Source: JBBSOW01 sp038259365 (lineage in GTDB: Bacteria > Actinomycetota > Actinomycetes > Propionibacteriales > Propionibacteriaceae). From it: a stretch of DNA of 40,661 bases. Position numbers and translations under genes: made by a program. The DNA lies in contig JBBSOW010000021.1 of the NCBI GenBank assembly GCA_038259365.1, positions 1 through 40,661 of the forward strand. The letters run 5' to 3'. Positions 8,400 to 16,026 of this stretch are shown here, in pieces (within the stretch, counting starts at the first letter, position 1; every line of letters starts with the position of its first letter). Under the pieces are notes generated by a model. It was given only the letters and a program-made list of their open reading frames with translations. It was not told where the DNA came from and did no database searches.

Positions 8400-9284
8400 G
8401 TGAGCGGAAAACATGTACTGGGCATCGATATCGGCGGATCCGGCATTAAGGGAGCGCCGGTGGACCTCAAGAAGGGGGCCTTCGCCGAGGATCGGCTGCG
8501 CATCCCCACCCCGAGCGAGTCGACGCCGGCCAACGTGGCCAAGGTCGTCGCCGAGATCGTCGGCCACTTCTCCGATTCGATCTCCACGCACTCCCCCATC
8601 GGCATCACGATCCCGGCCGTGGTCACGCACGGGATCACGCGATCGGCCGCCAACATCGACAAATCGTGGGTGGACGCGCCCGCCGAGCAGATCTTCGAGG
8701 ACGAGCTGGGCCGCGACGTGTTCTTGATGAACGACGCCGACGCCGCCGGCATGGCCGAGGTGCAATTCGGCGCCGCCAAGGATCATCCGGGCCTGGTCCT
8801 GCTGACCACCCTGGGGACCGGCATCGGCACCGCGCTGATTCACCGCGGGGTGCTCGTGCCCAACTCCGAGTTCGGTCACATCGAGGTCGACGGCTTCGAC
8901 GCCGAATCCCAGGCCGCCTCCAGCGTGAAGGACCGTGAGGGCCTGAGCTATCCGGAGTGGGCCAAGCGCCTGCAGCGTTACTACGAGGTGGTCGAGCAGT
9001 TGCTGTGGCCCGACCTCATCGTCGTCGGGGGTGGCGTCAGCAGGAACGCCGACGAATACCTGCCACTCCTACGGCTCAACACCCCGATCATCCCGGCCGC
9101 GCTACGCAACAAGGCCGGCATCATCGGGGCCGCGTGGTTGGCCCATGATCGCCAGCAAAACCCCGAGCCCGACATCGGCCTGGAAGAGTCCAGCAGGCAG
9201 AGCATGGCCCAGGGCACGGAGTCGCAGGGCCGCAGCGCTCAGGCGATCAAGGACAATGCGGACAAGAAGAAAACCAAGAAGTAG
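8400..9284 (+). CDS. ppgK: Polyphosphate glucokinase
   Basis: A 294-residue ROK-family kinase that phosphorylates glucose with polyphosphate (and often ATP) to give glucose 6-phosphate. Seen: N-terminal phosphate loop VLGIDIGGSGIKGAPVD, the acceptor Asp in MNDADAAG, the LLTTLGTGIGTALI loop, SEFGHIEVDGFDAE near the sugar site, and VVGGGVSRNADEYLP. The VDG...DAE variant and IGGSGIKGA are typical of the polyphosphate enzymes rather than plain glucokinases. Start is GTG 8400, with no ribosome-binding site and a -10-like TAGGCT 6 nt before it. The last 35 residues are polar and lysine-rich. Its stop TAG abuts the argS stop with no gap. The product would feed the Pgi encoded 17 kb away. Confidence 0.95.
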   Translation: MSGKHVLGIDIGGSGIKGAPVDLKKGAFAEDRLRIPTPSESTPANVAKVVAEIVGHFSDSISTHSPIGITIPAVVTHGITRSAANIDKSWVDAPAEQIFEDELGRDVFLMNDADAAGMAEVQFGAAKDHPGLVLLTTLGTGIGTALIHRGVLVPNSEFGHIEVDGFDAESQAASSVKDREGLSYPEWAKRLQRYYEVVEQLLWPDLIVVGGGVSRNADEYLPLLRLNTPIIPAALRNKAGIIGAAWLAHDRQQNPEPDIGLEESSRQSMAQGTESQGRSAQAIKDNADKKKTKK

Positions 9285-10922
9285 CTACATCCGAGCGGGG
9301 GCTTCGATGCCCAGCAGGTCCAGGCCACTCGCCAACACCTGCTGGGTGGCCCGACACAGCCCTAGCCTGGACGCGCGGACCTCGCCCTCGGAGCGCAGCA
9401 CCGGGCACCGCTCGTAGAACACCGAGAGCGCGCCGGCCAGCTCGTAGAGGTAGGCGCACAGCTTGTGGGGTTGAAGGGTGTTGCCCACCTCGGCCACCAC
9501 CTCGCCGAATTTCGAGAGCAGCAACGCGAGGGTCTGCTCGGCCGGATCGTCGACGAGGGCGATCCGCTCCGGAGCGGCCAACCCCTCCGCCTCAGCGCGG
9601 CGCAGCACCTGGCTGGCCCGGGCGTGGGCGTACTGCAGGTACGGGCCGGTGTCGCCGGTGGTCTGCACCATCTTGTCGATGTCGAAGACGTAGTCCTTCT
9701 GCAACCCGTTGGACAGGTCGGAGTACTTGATGGCCGCCAGCGCGATGGCCGGGGCGGCCTGGGATTCGGCCTCGTCGAGCAGATAGTTCAGCGTCACCGC
9801 GGTGCCGTCGCGGGTGGAAAACCGCTTGCCGTCGGGGCCAAGCACCTGCCCGAAGCCGACGAACTCGGTGCTGACGTCGGCTGGCAGATACCCGGCCTTG
9901 CGCGCCACGGCGAACACCTGCTCGAAGTGGAAGGCCTGCGGGGCGCCGACGACGTAGATCAATCGGTCGGCGTGAAATACCGAGACCCGCCGCCGGACCG
10001 CGGCCAGATCGGTGGTGCCGTAGCCGTACCCGCCGTCGCGTTTGCGCACCATCAGCGGCGCGTTCGCTCCGTCAATGAAGGCCACCAAGGCGCCATCGTC
10101 GACGACCGCGGCACCGGATTTCTGCAGATCCTCGGCGACCCGGGGGAGGTCCTCGTTGTAGGTGGATTCCCCGGCCAGATCGGCGTCGGTGAGCAAGACG
10201 CGCATCCGAGCGTAGGTGGCGTTGAACCCCGACAGCGACACCTCGATGAGCTGTTTCCAGATCCGCGTGGTTTCCGGATCGCCGGCCTGCAAGGCCACGA
10301 CGCGATCGCGCGCCCGGTTGGCGAACGCGGTATCGGCGCGGAAGTGGGCGTTGGCGCGCTGGTAGAGCGCCTCGGCGTCCGCAAGATCCAGTTCGTCGAC
10401 CTTGGTGTCCTCGGTGATGATCTTCTCGACGAGCATGCCGAACTGGGTGCCCCAGTCTCCGATGTGATTCTGCGGGATCACCGCGTGCCCGAGCGCGGTC
10501 AGCACCCGGTTGAAGCAGTCGCCGATGATGGTCGAGCGCAGATTGCCGACGTGCATCTGCTTGGCGACGTTCGGCGCAGAGTAGTCGATGACCACCGTTT
10601 GCGGCCGATCTGTTTTGGGGATTCCCCGGTCCGGATCTCTCAGCACCTCGCTGGCGGTGCCGGCGAGCACCGAGTTCTTCAACCGCAGGTTGATGAACCC
10701 GGGGCCGGCCACCTCGGGCGGCTCACAGATGTCGTCGAGCTCGACCTCATCGACGATCCGCTGCGCGATCTCGCGCGGCGGCTTGCCCTCGGTCTTGGCC
10801 AATCGCATGGCGACGTTGCACTGAAAATGCCCGAACTGGGGCTTGGTGGCGGCTCGCAACTCGGCATCGACGCCGGCCACGGCCTCGATCCGATCGCTGA
10901 GCAACTTGGGCAGACTCGACAT
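9285..10922 (-). CDS. argS: Arginyl-tRNA synthetase
   Basis: A 545-residue class I synthetase that charges tRNA-Arg in the cytoplasm. The HIGH-type motif appears as SAPNVAKQMHVGNLRSTIIGD. The second signature is the degenerate form normal for ArgS, FGQVLGPDGKRFSTRDGTAVTL. The C-terminal anticodon-binding domain ends with the typical LCRATQQVLASGLDLLGIEAPARM. The length is full for the family. The start is ATG 10922, where AATACT ends 7 nt upstream and no ribosome-binding site is visible. It is convergent with ppgK (adjacent stop codons) and divergent from the LLM oxidoreductase. Essential gene; no oddities. Confidence 0.97.
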   Translation of the reverse strand: MSSLPKLLSDRIEAVAGVDAELRAATKPQFGHFQCNVAMRLAKTEGKPPREIAQRIVDEVELDDICEPPEVAGPGFINLRLKNSVLAGTASEVLRDPDRGIPKTDRPQTVVIDYSAPNVAKQMHVGNLRSTIIGDCFNRVLTALGHAVIPQNHIGDWGTQFGMLVEKIITEDTKVDELDLADAEALYQRANAHFRADTAFANRARDRVVALQAGDPETTRIWKQLIEVSLSGFNATYARMRVLLTDADLAGESTYNEDLPRVAEDLQKSGAAVVDDGALVAFIDGANAPLMVRKRDGGYGYGTTDLAAVRRRVSVFHADRLIYVVGAPQAFHFEQVFAVARKAGYLPADVSTEFVGFGQVLGPDGKRFSTRDGTAVTLNYLLDEAESQAAPAIALAAIKYSDLSNGLQKDYVFDIDKMVQTTGDTGPYLQYAHARASQVLRRAEAEGLAAPERIALVDDPAEQTLALLLSKFGEVVAEVGNTLQPHKLCAYLYELAGALSVFYERCPVLRSEGEVRASRLGLCRATQQVLASGLDLLGIEAPARM

Positions 10923-10929
10923 GCCGTTC

Positions 10930-10935
10930 AGTATT
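10930..10935 (-). promoter_or_regulatory. argS: -10-like box of argS
   Basis: AATACT on the minus strand, 7 nt before ATG 10922; consistent with a leaderless argS message. Confidence 0.45.
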
Positions 10936-11006
10936 TCACGCTCAGCGAAGGCCCCACGAGTTCAGTATCGCGGCGGGGGGAGGCCGGAGACACAAAGTGA
11001 GGCTGG

Positions 11007-11012
11007 CAGGAT
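11007..11012 (+). promoter_or_regulatory. -10-like box of the LLM oxidoreductase gene
   Basis: CAGGAT ends 7 nt before ATG 11020. The segment ATCGAGTTCATGA that follows recurs exactly at the aminotransferase start at 36544-36556. Confidence 0.35.
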
Positions 11013-11019
11013 CGAGTTC

Positions 11020-11889
11020 ATGACGATTCGCTGGGGAGTCTGCTTCACACCGACGATGGCGCCGAGTTCGCTGCCCGAGCTGGCCAAGCTCGCCGAGGAG
11101 GCGGGGCTTGATGAGTTCTGGGTCTGGGAGGACTGCTTCGCCCACTCCGGCATCGCCTCCGCGGCGGTCGTCCTGGCCTCCACCGAGCGCCTTCGGGTCG
11201 GTATCGGGCTCCTGCCCGCCCCGCTGCGCCCGATCAGCCTGACCGCCATGGAGGTGGCGACCCTGGCAGGGATCTACCCCGATCGGCTGCTCGTCGGCCT
11301 CGGCCACGGCGTCCAGGAGTGGATGGGCCAAGCCGGGGTTCGGGTGGCCTCGCCGATGACGCTGCTGCGCGAGCAGGCTCAAGCCTTGCGCTCCCTCCTG
11401 GCCGGTGAGGAGGTCACCGTCGACGGGCGCTACGTGAAGCTGGACCGGGTTCGGCTGCAGTGGCCGCCGAACCCCGTCCCGCCGCTGATGATCGGCGGCA
11501 CGGGCGGCAAGACCCTCGCCCTGTCCGGTGAGCTATCCGATGCCCTGCTGCTATCCGGCACCCAGACCCCACAAGAGATACGGCGAGCGGTGGACGTGGC
11601 GCGAGCCCACAACCCGACGCTGCCGGTGGTCGCCAGCCAGCTCGTGTTCACCGGGCCCGGGGCCGATCGGCGGCGTCGCCGCGAGGTGGCGAAGTGGCGC
11701 AGCGACGGGGTCGATGAGGGCGTAGGCAGCGCCGGAAGCGCCGACGAGGTGGCGGCCTCGCTGAACGATCTGGTGGCGGCCGGAGCCACCAATCTCGTGA
11801 TCCATCCCGCGGAGGACGAGGACGATATCCCGGGTTTGTTGAGGTTCGTCGCCGACGAGGTCCGCCCCCTCGTGAACGCCCAGCGTTAG
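11020..11889 (+). CDS. LLM-class flavin- or F420-dependent oxidoreductase
   Basis: 289 residues of the luciferase-like monooxygenase TIM-barrel family. Visible: MTIRWGVCFTPTMAPSSLPELAKLAEEAGLDEFWVWED at the N-terminus, then LASTERLRVGIGLLPAPLR, LLVGLGHG, and the PPLMIGGTGGKTLALSGELSDALLLSG loop that binds the cofactor phosphate. In actinobacteria most such proteins use F420, some FMN; sequence alone does not decide. The frame stays open further upstream, but ATG 11020 fits the family N-terminus and the promoter spacing. nadE begins 9 nt after its stop, so the two may be co-transcribed. Substrate unknown. Confidence 0.88.
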   Translation: MTIRWGVCFTPTMAPSSLPELAKLAEEAGLDEFWVWEDCFAHSGIASAAVVLASTERLRVGIGLLPAPLRPISLTAMEVATLAGIYPDRLLVGLGHGVQEWMGQAGVRVASPMTLLREQAQALRSLLAGEEVTVDGRYVKLDRVRLQWPPNPVPPLMIGGTGGKTLALSGELSDALLLSGTQTPQEIRRAVDVARAHNPTLPVVASQLVFTGPGADRRRRREVAKWRSDGVDEGVGSAGSADEVAASLNDLVAAGATNLVIHPAEDEDDIPGLLRFVADEVRPLVNAQR

Positions 11890-11892
11890 GCT
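11887..11892 (+). promoter_or_regulatory. nadE: -10-like box of nadE, overlapping the upstream stop codon
   Basis: TAGGCT ends 6 nt before GTG 11899. Its first three bases are the TAG stop codon of the LLM gene. It gives nadE a possible leaderless promoter of its own besides read-through. Confidence 0.45.
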
Positions 11893-11898
11893 CAACGG

Positions 11899-14001
11899 GT
11901 GTCCCCACTGACCACTGATGCCGACTTTCGCAACATCTACCGCCAGGGCTTCGCCCGGATCGCGGCCTGCACCGTGCCGGTGCAGCTGGCCGATCCGCGC
12001 GCCAACGTCGAGGCGATCGTCGAGCAGGTGCGGCAGTGTGCTGTCGAGGGCGTGGCCGTGGCGCTCTTCCCCGAACTGTGCGTCTCGGGCTACTCGGTCG
12101 AGGACCTGTTCCTCCAGGAGGTGCTGCTCGACGACACCCTGACCGCCGTCGCGGCGCTGGCGCGCGAGACCGCGGACCTGCACCCGGTGATCGTCGTCGG
12201 CGCGCCCCTGGCCAAGGGGACGCGGTTGTTCAACTGCGCGGTGGTGGTGCACCGGGGGCGGGTGCTGGGCGTCGTGCCCAAGTCCTACCTGCCGAACTAC
12301 CGCGAGTTCTACGAGAAGCGACACTTCGCCAGTGGCGAGACCCAGTACGGCGAACAGGTCTGCCTGGCCGGCGTCCCCGGCCCCACCGGATCGACGGGAG
12401 AGCCGATCCCGTTCGGACCCGACCTCATCTTCTCCGCCGACGACGTGACGGGCCTGACGTTGCACGTCGAGATCTGTGAGGACCTGTGGGTGCCCGTCCC
12501 GCCCAGCGCCCTGGCCGCACTGGCCGGGGCAAACGTGCTGCTCAACCTCTCGGGCTCCCCGATCACGGTGGGCCGCGCCGAGGACCGGCACGTGCTCGCC
12601 CGCTCCGCCTCCAGCCGCTGCCTGGCCGCCTACGCCTACGCGGCCGCCGGGGAAGGTGAATCGAGCACGGACCTGTCCTGGGACGGCATGACGATGATCT
12701 ACGAGAACGGCGATCTGCTCGCCGAGTCTCCGCGCTTTCCCGAAGGCCCGCAACGCAGCGTCGCCGATATCGATCTTGACCGGATCCGCCAGCAACGGAT
12801 GCGCCAGGGCAGCTTCGACGACAACTTCCGCGCCCTAGGAGATAAGGCCGCCTTCCGCACGATCGTCTACACGCTTGGCCCGCCCACGGGTGACCTCGGC
12901 TTGCGCCGCAAGGTCGATCGCTTCCCGTTCGTGCCCGACGACGAGACCCGCTTGGCCCAAGACTGCTACGAGGCCTACAACATCCAGGTGTCGGCGCTGG
13001 AGCGGCGGCTGCTGTCGATGACCAGCGAGAGCTTCCGGCCCAAGATCATCATCGGCGTCTCGGGCGGACTGGATTCCACCCAGGCGTTGATCGTCGCCGC
13101 CAAGGTGATGGACCGGCTCGAGCGCCCCCGCAGCGATATCCTCGCCTGGACCATGCCGGGCTTCGCCACCAGCGATCACACCAAGGCGAATGCCGTCAGC
13201 CTCTCGCGGGCCCTCGGCGTGACCTTCGAGGAACTCGACATCCGCCCCGCCGCCAAGCAGATGCTCACCGATATGGGGCACCCGTTCGGCCGCGGCGAGG
13301 AGGTCTACGACGTCACCTTCGAGAACGTCCAGGCCGGCCTGCGCACCGATTTCTTGTTCCGCTTCGCCAACCAGCGCGGCGGCATCGTGCTCGGCACCGG
13401 AGACCTGTCCGAGCTGGCGTTGGGCTGGTGCACCTACGGCGTGGGTGATCAGATGTCGCACTACGGGGTGAACGCGGGGGTCCCGAAGACGCTGATGCAA
13501 CACCTGATCAAATGGGTGATCGCCTCCGAGCAATTCGAGGACGAGGTGTCGGCCACCCTGGATTCGATCGTCAACACCGAGATCACCCCCGAACTCGTGC
13601 CGAGCACCGGTGGCGAGGGGCCGCAATCCACGCAGGCCAAGATCGGGCCGTACGCGCTGCAGGACTTCACGCTCTACCACGTCCTGCGTCGCGGAGCCAA
13701 GCCCAGCAAGATCGCCTTCCTCGCCGAGTCCGTATGGTCCCGCCCCGACGTCGGCGCCTGGCCCAGCAGCGTACCCACCGACGAGCGGGCCGGGTTCACG
13801 TTGGCGGAGATCGTCGGCTGGTTGGAAGTGTTCATCACCCGGTTCTTCGCCAACCAGTTCAAGCGCTCCGCGCTCCCGAACGGCCCCAAGGTCCTCAACG
13901 GGGGCACCCTGTCCCCGCGGGGAGATTGGCGGATGCCGTCGGACGCCACCGCCGCCGCCTGGCTGGCCGAGCTACGGACCGGGATCCCTTCTGACGTCTA
14001 A
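11899..14001 (+). CDS. nadE: Glutamine-dependent NAD+ synthetase
   Basis: A 700-residue two-domain enzyme that makes NAD+ from deamido-NAD+, ATP and glutamine. The N-terminal nitrilase-type glutaminase has its triad at Glu59 (FPELCVSGYS), Lys128 (VPKSYLPNYREFYE) and nucleophile Cys193 (VEICEDLWVP). The C-terminal synthetase has the ATP-pyrophosphatase loop SGGLDST starting at Ser388, and the family segments FENVQAGLRTDFLFR and GTGDLSELALGW. Length and order match the mycobacterial enzyme, whose two sites are linked by an ammonia tunnel. The start is GTG 11899; residues NIYRQGFARIAACT match the family N-terminus. No odd residues. Confidence 0.97.
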   Translation: MSPLTTDADFRNIYRQGFARIAACTVPVQLADPRANVEAIVEQVRQCAVEGVAVALFPELCVSGYSVEDLFLQEVLLDDTLTAVAALARETADLHPVIVVGAPLAKGTRLFNCAVVVHRGRVLGVVPKSYLPNYREFYEKRHFASGETQYGEQVCLAGVPGPTGSTGEPIPFGPDLIFSADDVTGLTLHVEICEDLWVPVPPSALAALAGANVLLNLSGSPITVGRAEDRHVLARSASSRCLAAYAYAAAGEGESSTDLSWDGMTMIYENGDLLAESPRFPEGPQRSVADIDLDRIRQQRMRQGSFDDNFRALGDKAAFRTIVYTLGPPTGDLGLRRKVDRFPFVPDDETRLAQDCYEAYNIQVSALERRLLSMTSESFRPKIIIGVSGGLDSTQALIVAAKVMDRLERPRSDILAWTMPGFATSDHTKANAVSLSRALGVTFEELDIRPAAKQMLTDMGHPFGRGEEVYDVTFENVQAGLRTDFLFRFANQRGGIVLGTGDLSELALGWCTYGVGDQMSHYGVNAGVPKTLMQHLIKWVIASEQFEDEVSATLDSIVNTEITPELVPSTGGEGPQSTQAKIGPYALQDFTLYHVLRRGAKPSKIAFLAESVWSRPDVGAWPSSVPTDERAGFTLAEIVGWLEVFITRFFANQFKRSALPNGPKVLNGGTLSPRGDWRMPSDATAAAWLAELRTGIPSDV

Positions 14002-14049
14002 ATTCGTCTGATTCCTGGAATCCGAGTACCACAAAGGAACCCGGCCGGT

Positions 14050-14055
14050 TACGCT
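14050..14055 (+). promoter_or_regulatory. -10-like box of the C39-like peptidase gene
   Basis: TACGCT ends 6 nt before ATG 14062, with no ribosome-binding site between them. Confidence 0.45.
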
Positions 14056-14061
14056 TCGGGC

Positions 14062-15390
14062 ATGCACCCCTTCGGATCGGGCGTTTACCCCGCCGCCTCA
14101 CCCCCGCCAGCTCGCCAGCGAATAGCGAAACTCCTCTTGGTGATCGCACCGGTCATGCTCCTGCTGGCCACCCTCGTGCCCGCTCCAGCCGCAGCCGCGG
14201 GTGCGCGTTACATCGACTTCCAGCGTTGGGCATCGACGAGCAACTTCAAACCCGGGAGCCACAGCGGCACGAAGGCAACCGGTGGAGCCCTGGCGTTCAG
14301 TGAGGCCAAGGCGACGGCCAAGTACAAGGATCCCTACGGCGGATCGACCAAGACCTACGACGTCGCCACCTGGACGTCGGACTCGGTGAAGACGTCGTTC
14401 GGGCTCACCGAGTTGATCATGAGTTGGAACGCGGTGACTCCGAAGGGGACGTTCATCGAGTTCCAGGCCCAGGGCGTGACCAACAAGGGCAAGACCACCA
14501 AGTGGTATTCCCTCGGCCGTTGGGCGCACTGGGACTCCTCCTCGCGGATTCGGCGGGCCTCGGTGAAGGGGCAAGGCGACGCCTACGCGACGGTGTTGAC
14601 CGACACCCTGCGGACCGCAACGGGGGCCACGTTGCGCAGCTACAAGGTGCGCGTGAAGCTGCACCGCGTCAAGGGCAGCACCGCGAAACCCTACGTCCGC
14701 ACCCTCGGCGCGGCGGCGAGCAGGCTGCCGCGCGAGGCCAGGGTGCCGACGAGCAAGCCCGGCGTCGCCACCGGCACCGAACTCAAGGTGCCGCGGTATT
14801 CGCAGATGATCCACCGCGGTCACTCCCCCCAGTACGGCAGCGGCGGCGAGGCCTGGTGTTCGCCAACCTCGACGGCCATGGTATTGGACTACTTCAAGCT
14901 GGGCCCGAGCAAGTCCTCCATGGGATGGGTGCCCGCGGGCCACCCCAATCCCTCGGTGGATCACGCGGCCAAGATGACCTACGACTACGCCTACAAGGGC
15001 ACCGGGAACTGGTCGTTCAACGTCGCCTACGCCAACCACGAGGGAGCCGAGGCCTTCGCCACCCGCTTCCGTTCGCTGCGCGACGCCGAGCCCCTCGTCA
15101 AGGCCGGCATTCCGCTGGTGGTGTCCACCTCCTTCAGCCGCGCATCGCTGAGCGGGGCAGGGTACGGCACGAACGGTCACCTGATGGTGATCGTCGGGTT
15201 CGACCGCGCCGGAAACGTCATCGTCAACGATCCCGCCTCTCATCTCTTGGCGTCCAACAACCAGGTCCGCACCACCTATCGCCGGGACCAGTTCGAGAAC
15301 GCCTGGATCCCGGGCTCGGGCGGCCTGGCCTACGTGATCGCCCCCAAGGGCAAGGCCCTGCCCAAGCCCGCCGAATCGCGGAACTGGTGA
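14062..15390 (+). CDS. Secreted C39-family (papain-like) peptidase
   Basis: 442 residues. The N-terminus has a basic stretch, a hydrophobic core (LLLVIAPVMLLLATLVP) and APAAAAG, a clear signal peptide with likely cleavage near residue 45. Residues about 50-240 form an extracellular domain I do not recognise. The C-terminal part is a peptidase_C39_2-like fold: nucleophile Cys266 in GGEAWCSPTSTAMVLDYF, His373 in GTNGHLMVIVGFDRAGN, and Asn389/Asp390 in VIVNDPASH. C39 peptidases cleave double-glycine leaders when part of ABC exporters. This one has no ABC or membrane domain, so it is a free secreted peptidase with an unknown substrate. It stands alone between nadE and a reductase gene. Confidence 0.87.
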   Translation: MHPFGSGVYPAASPPPARQRIAKLLLVIAPVMLLLATLVPAPAAAAGARYIDFQRWASTSNFKPGSHSGTKATGGALAFSEAKATAKYKDPYGGSTKTYDVATWTSDSVKTSFGLTELIMSWNAVTPKGTFIEFQAQGVTNKGKTTKWYSLGRWAHWDSSSRIRRASVKGQGDAYATVLTDTLRTATGATLRSYKVRVKLHRVKGSTAKPYVRTLGAAASRLPREARVPTSKPGVATGTELKVPRYSQMIHRGHSPQYGSGGEAWCSPTSTAMVLDYFKLGPSKSSMGWVPAGHPNPSVDHAAKMTYDYAYKGTGNWSFNVAYANHEGAEAFATRFRSLRDAEPLVKAGIPLVVSTSFSRASLSGAGYGTNGHLMVIVGFDRAGNVIVNDPASHLLASNNQVRTTYRRDQFENAWIPGSGGLAYVIAPKGKALPKPAESRNW

Positions 15391-15439
15391 CCCGCGGGTA
15401 GCTTGACCCGGCCCACCGCGGCAGGGAAGGGTGACGGAC

Positions 15440-15994
15440 ATGGGAAACATTGCCGTCCACGAGTTCATCTCCTTAGACGGGGTGTTCGAGAATCCGAGTT
15501 GGACCTTCGATTTCGGGTTCGACCCCGCGATGGGCGAGACGCTGCGCGGCATCACCGACGCCGCCACGGCGATCCTGCTGGGCCGGGACACCTTCGAGAT
15601 GTTCGCCCCGGCGTGGGCGGGCCGCACGGCGGAGGACGATCCCGGAGCACCGTTTTTCAACGAGACGCCGAAGTTCGTGGTGGGTTCCACCCCGCCCTCG
15701 GCGGCGTGGGAGCCGACCGCGCACCTCGGCCGCTACGACGCCGCCCGCATCCGTCAGCTGAAGGCCGAGACCGCGGGCCTGATCTACGTCTCGGGCAGCG
15801 GAACCCTGGTCCGGGCCATGCTGGCCGACGGGCTCGTGGACGAGCTACACCTGTTCGTCTACCCCATCGTCCTCGGCTCCGGCCGGCGGCTGTGGGAGGA
15901 CGGCGCCGCCGGGCCGTCGAGGCTGACCCTCGACGCTGAGGACGTCTACGCCAACGGCGTGGTGCACCTGCAGTACGGCCCCGCCCGGCCCTAG
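15440..15994 (+). CDS. RibD C-terminal / DHFR-like reductase family protein
   Basis: 184 residues of the dihydrofolate-reductase-like fold found in RibD C-terminal domains. Seen: the start MGNIAVHEFISLDGVFENP, the ATAILLGRDTFEMF segment, the nucleotide-binding LIYVSGSGTLVRAMLADGLVDELHLFVYPIVLGSGRRLW, and the terminal VYANGVVHLQY. Stand-alone members are annotated as dihydrofolate reductase family proteins, but their substrates are mostly unknown. I place the start at ATG 15440, because GGAAGGG at 15425-15431 gives it 8-nt spacing and the family begins there. A GTG at 15431 in the same frame is the alternative. It is one of the few genes here with a strong ribosome-binding site. Confidence 0.88.
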   Translation: MGNIAVHEFISLDGVFENPSWTFDFGFDPAMGETLRGITDAATAILLGRDTFEMFAPAWAGRTAEDDPGAPFFNETPKFVVGSTPPSAAWEPTAHLGRYDAARIRQLKAETAGLIYVSGSGTLVRAMLADGLVDELHLFVYPIVLGSGRRLWEDGAAGPSRLTLDAEDVYANGVVHLQYGPARP

Positions 15995-16014
15995 CCGCGG
16001 GCTGGTCGCCGTCC

Positions 16015-16020
16015 TAGAGT
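16015..16020 (+). promoter_or_regulatory. -10-like box of the PEP-utilising enzyme gene
   Basis: TAGAGT ends 6 nt before ATG 16027; leaderless arrangement, no -35 match. No rifamycin-associated palindrome is seen in the short upstream gap. Confidence 0.4.
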
Positions 16021-16026
16021 TGGGCC

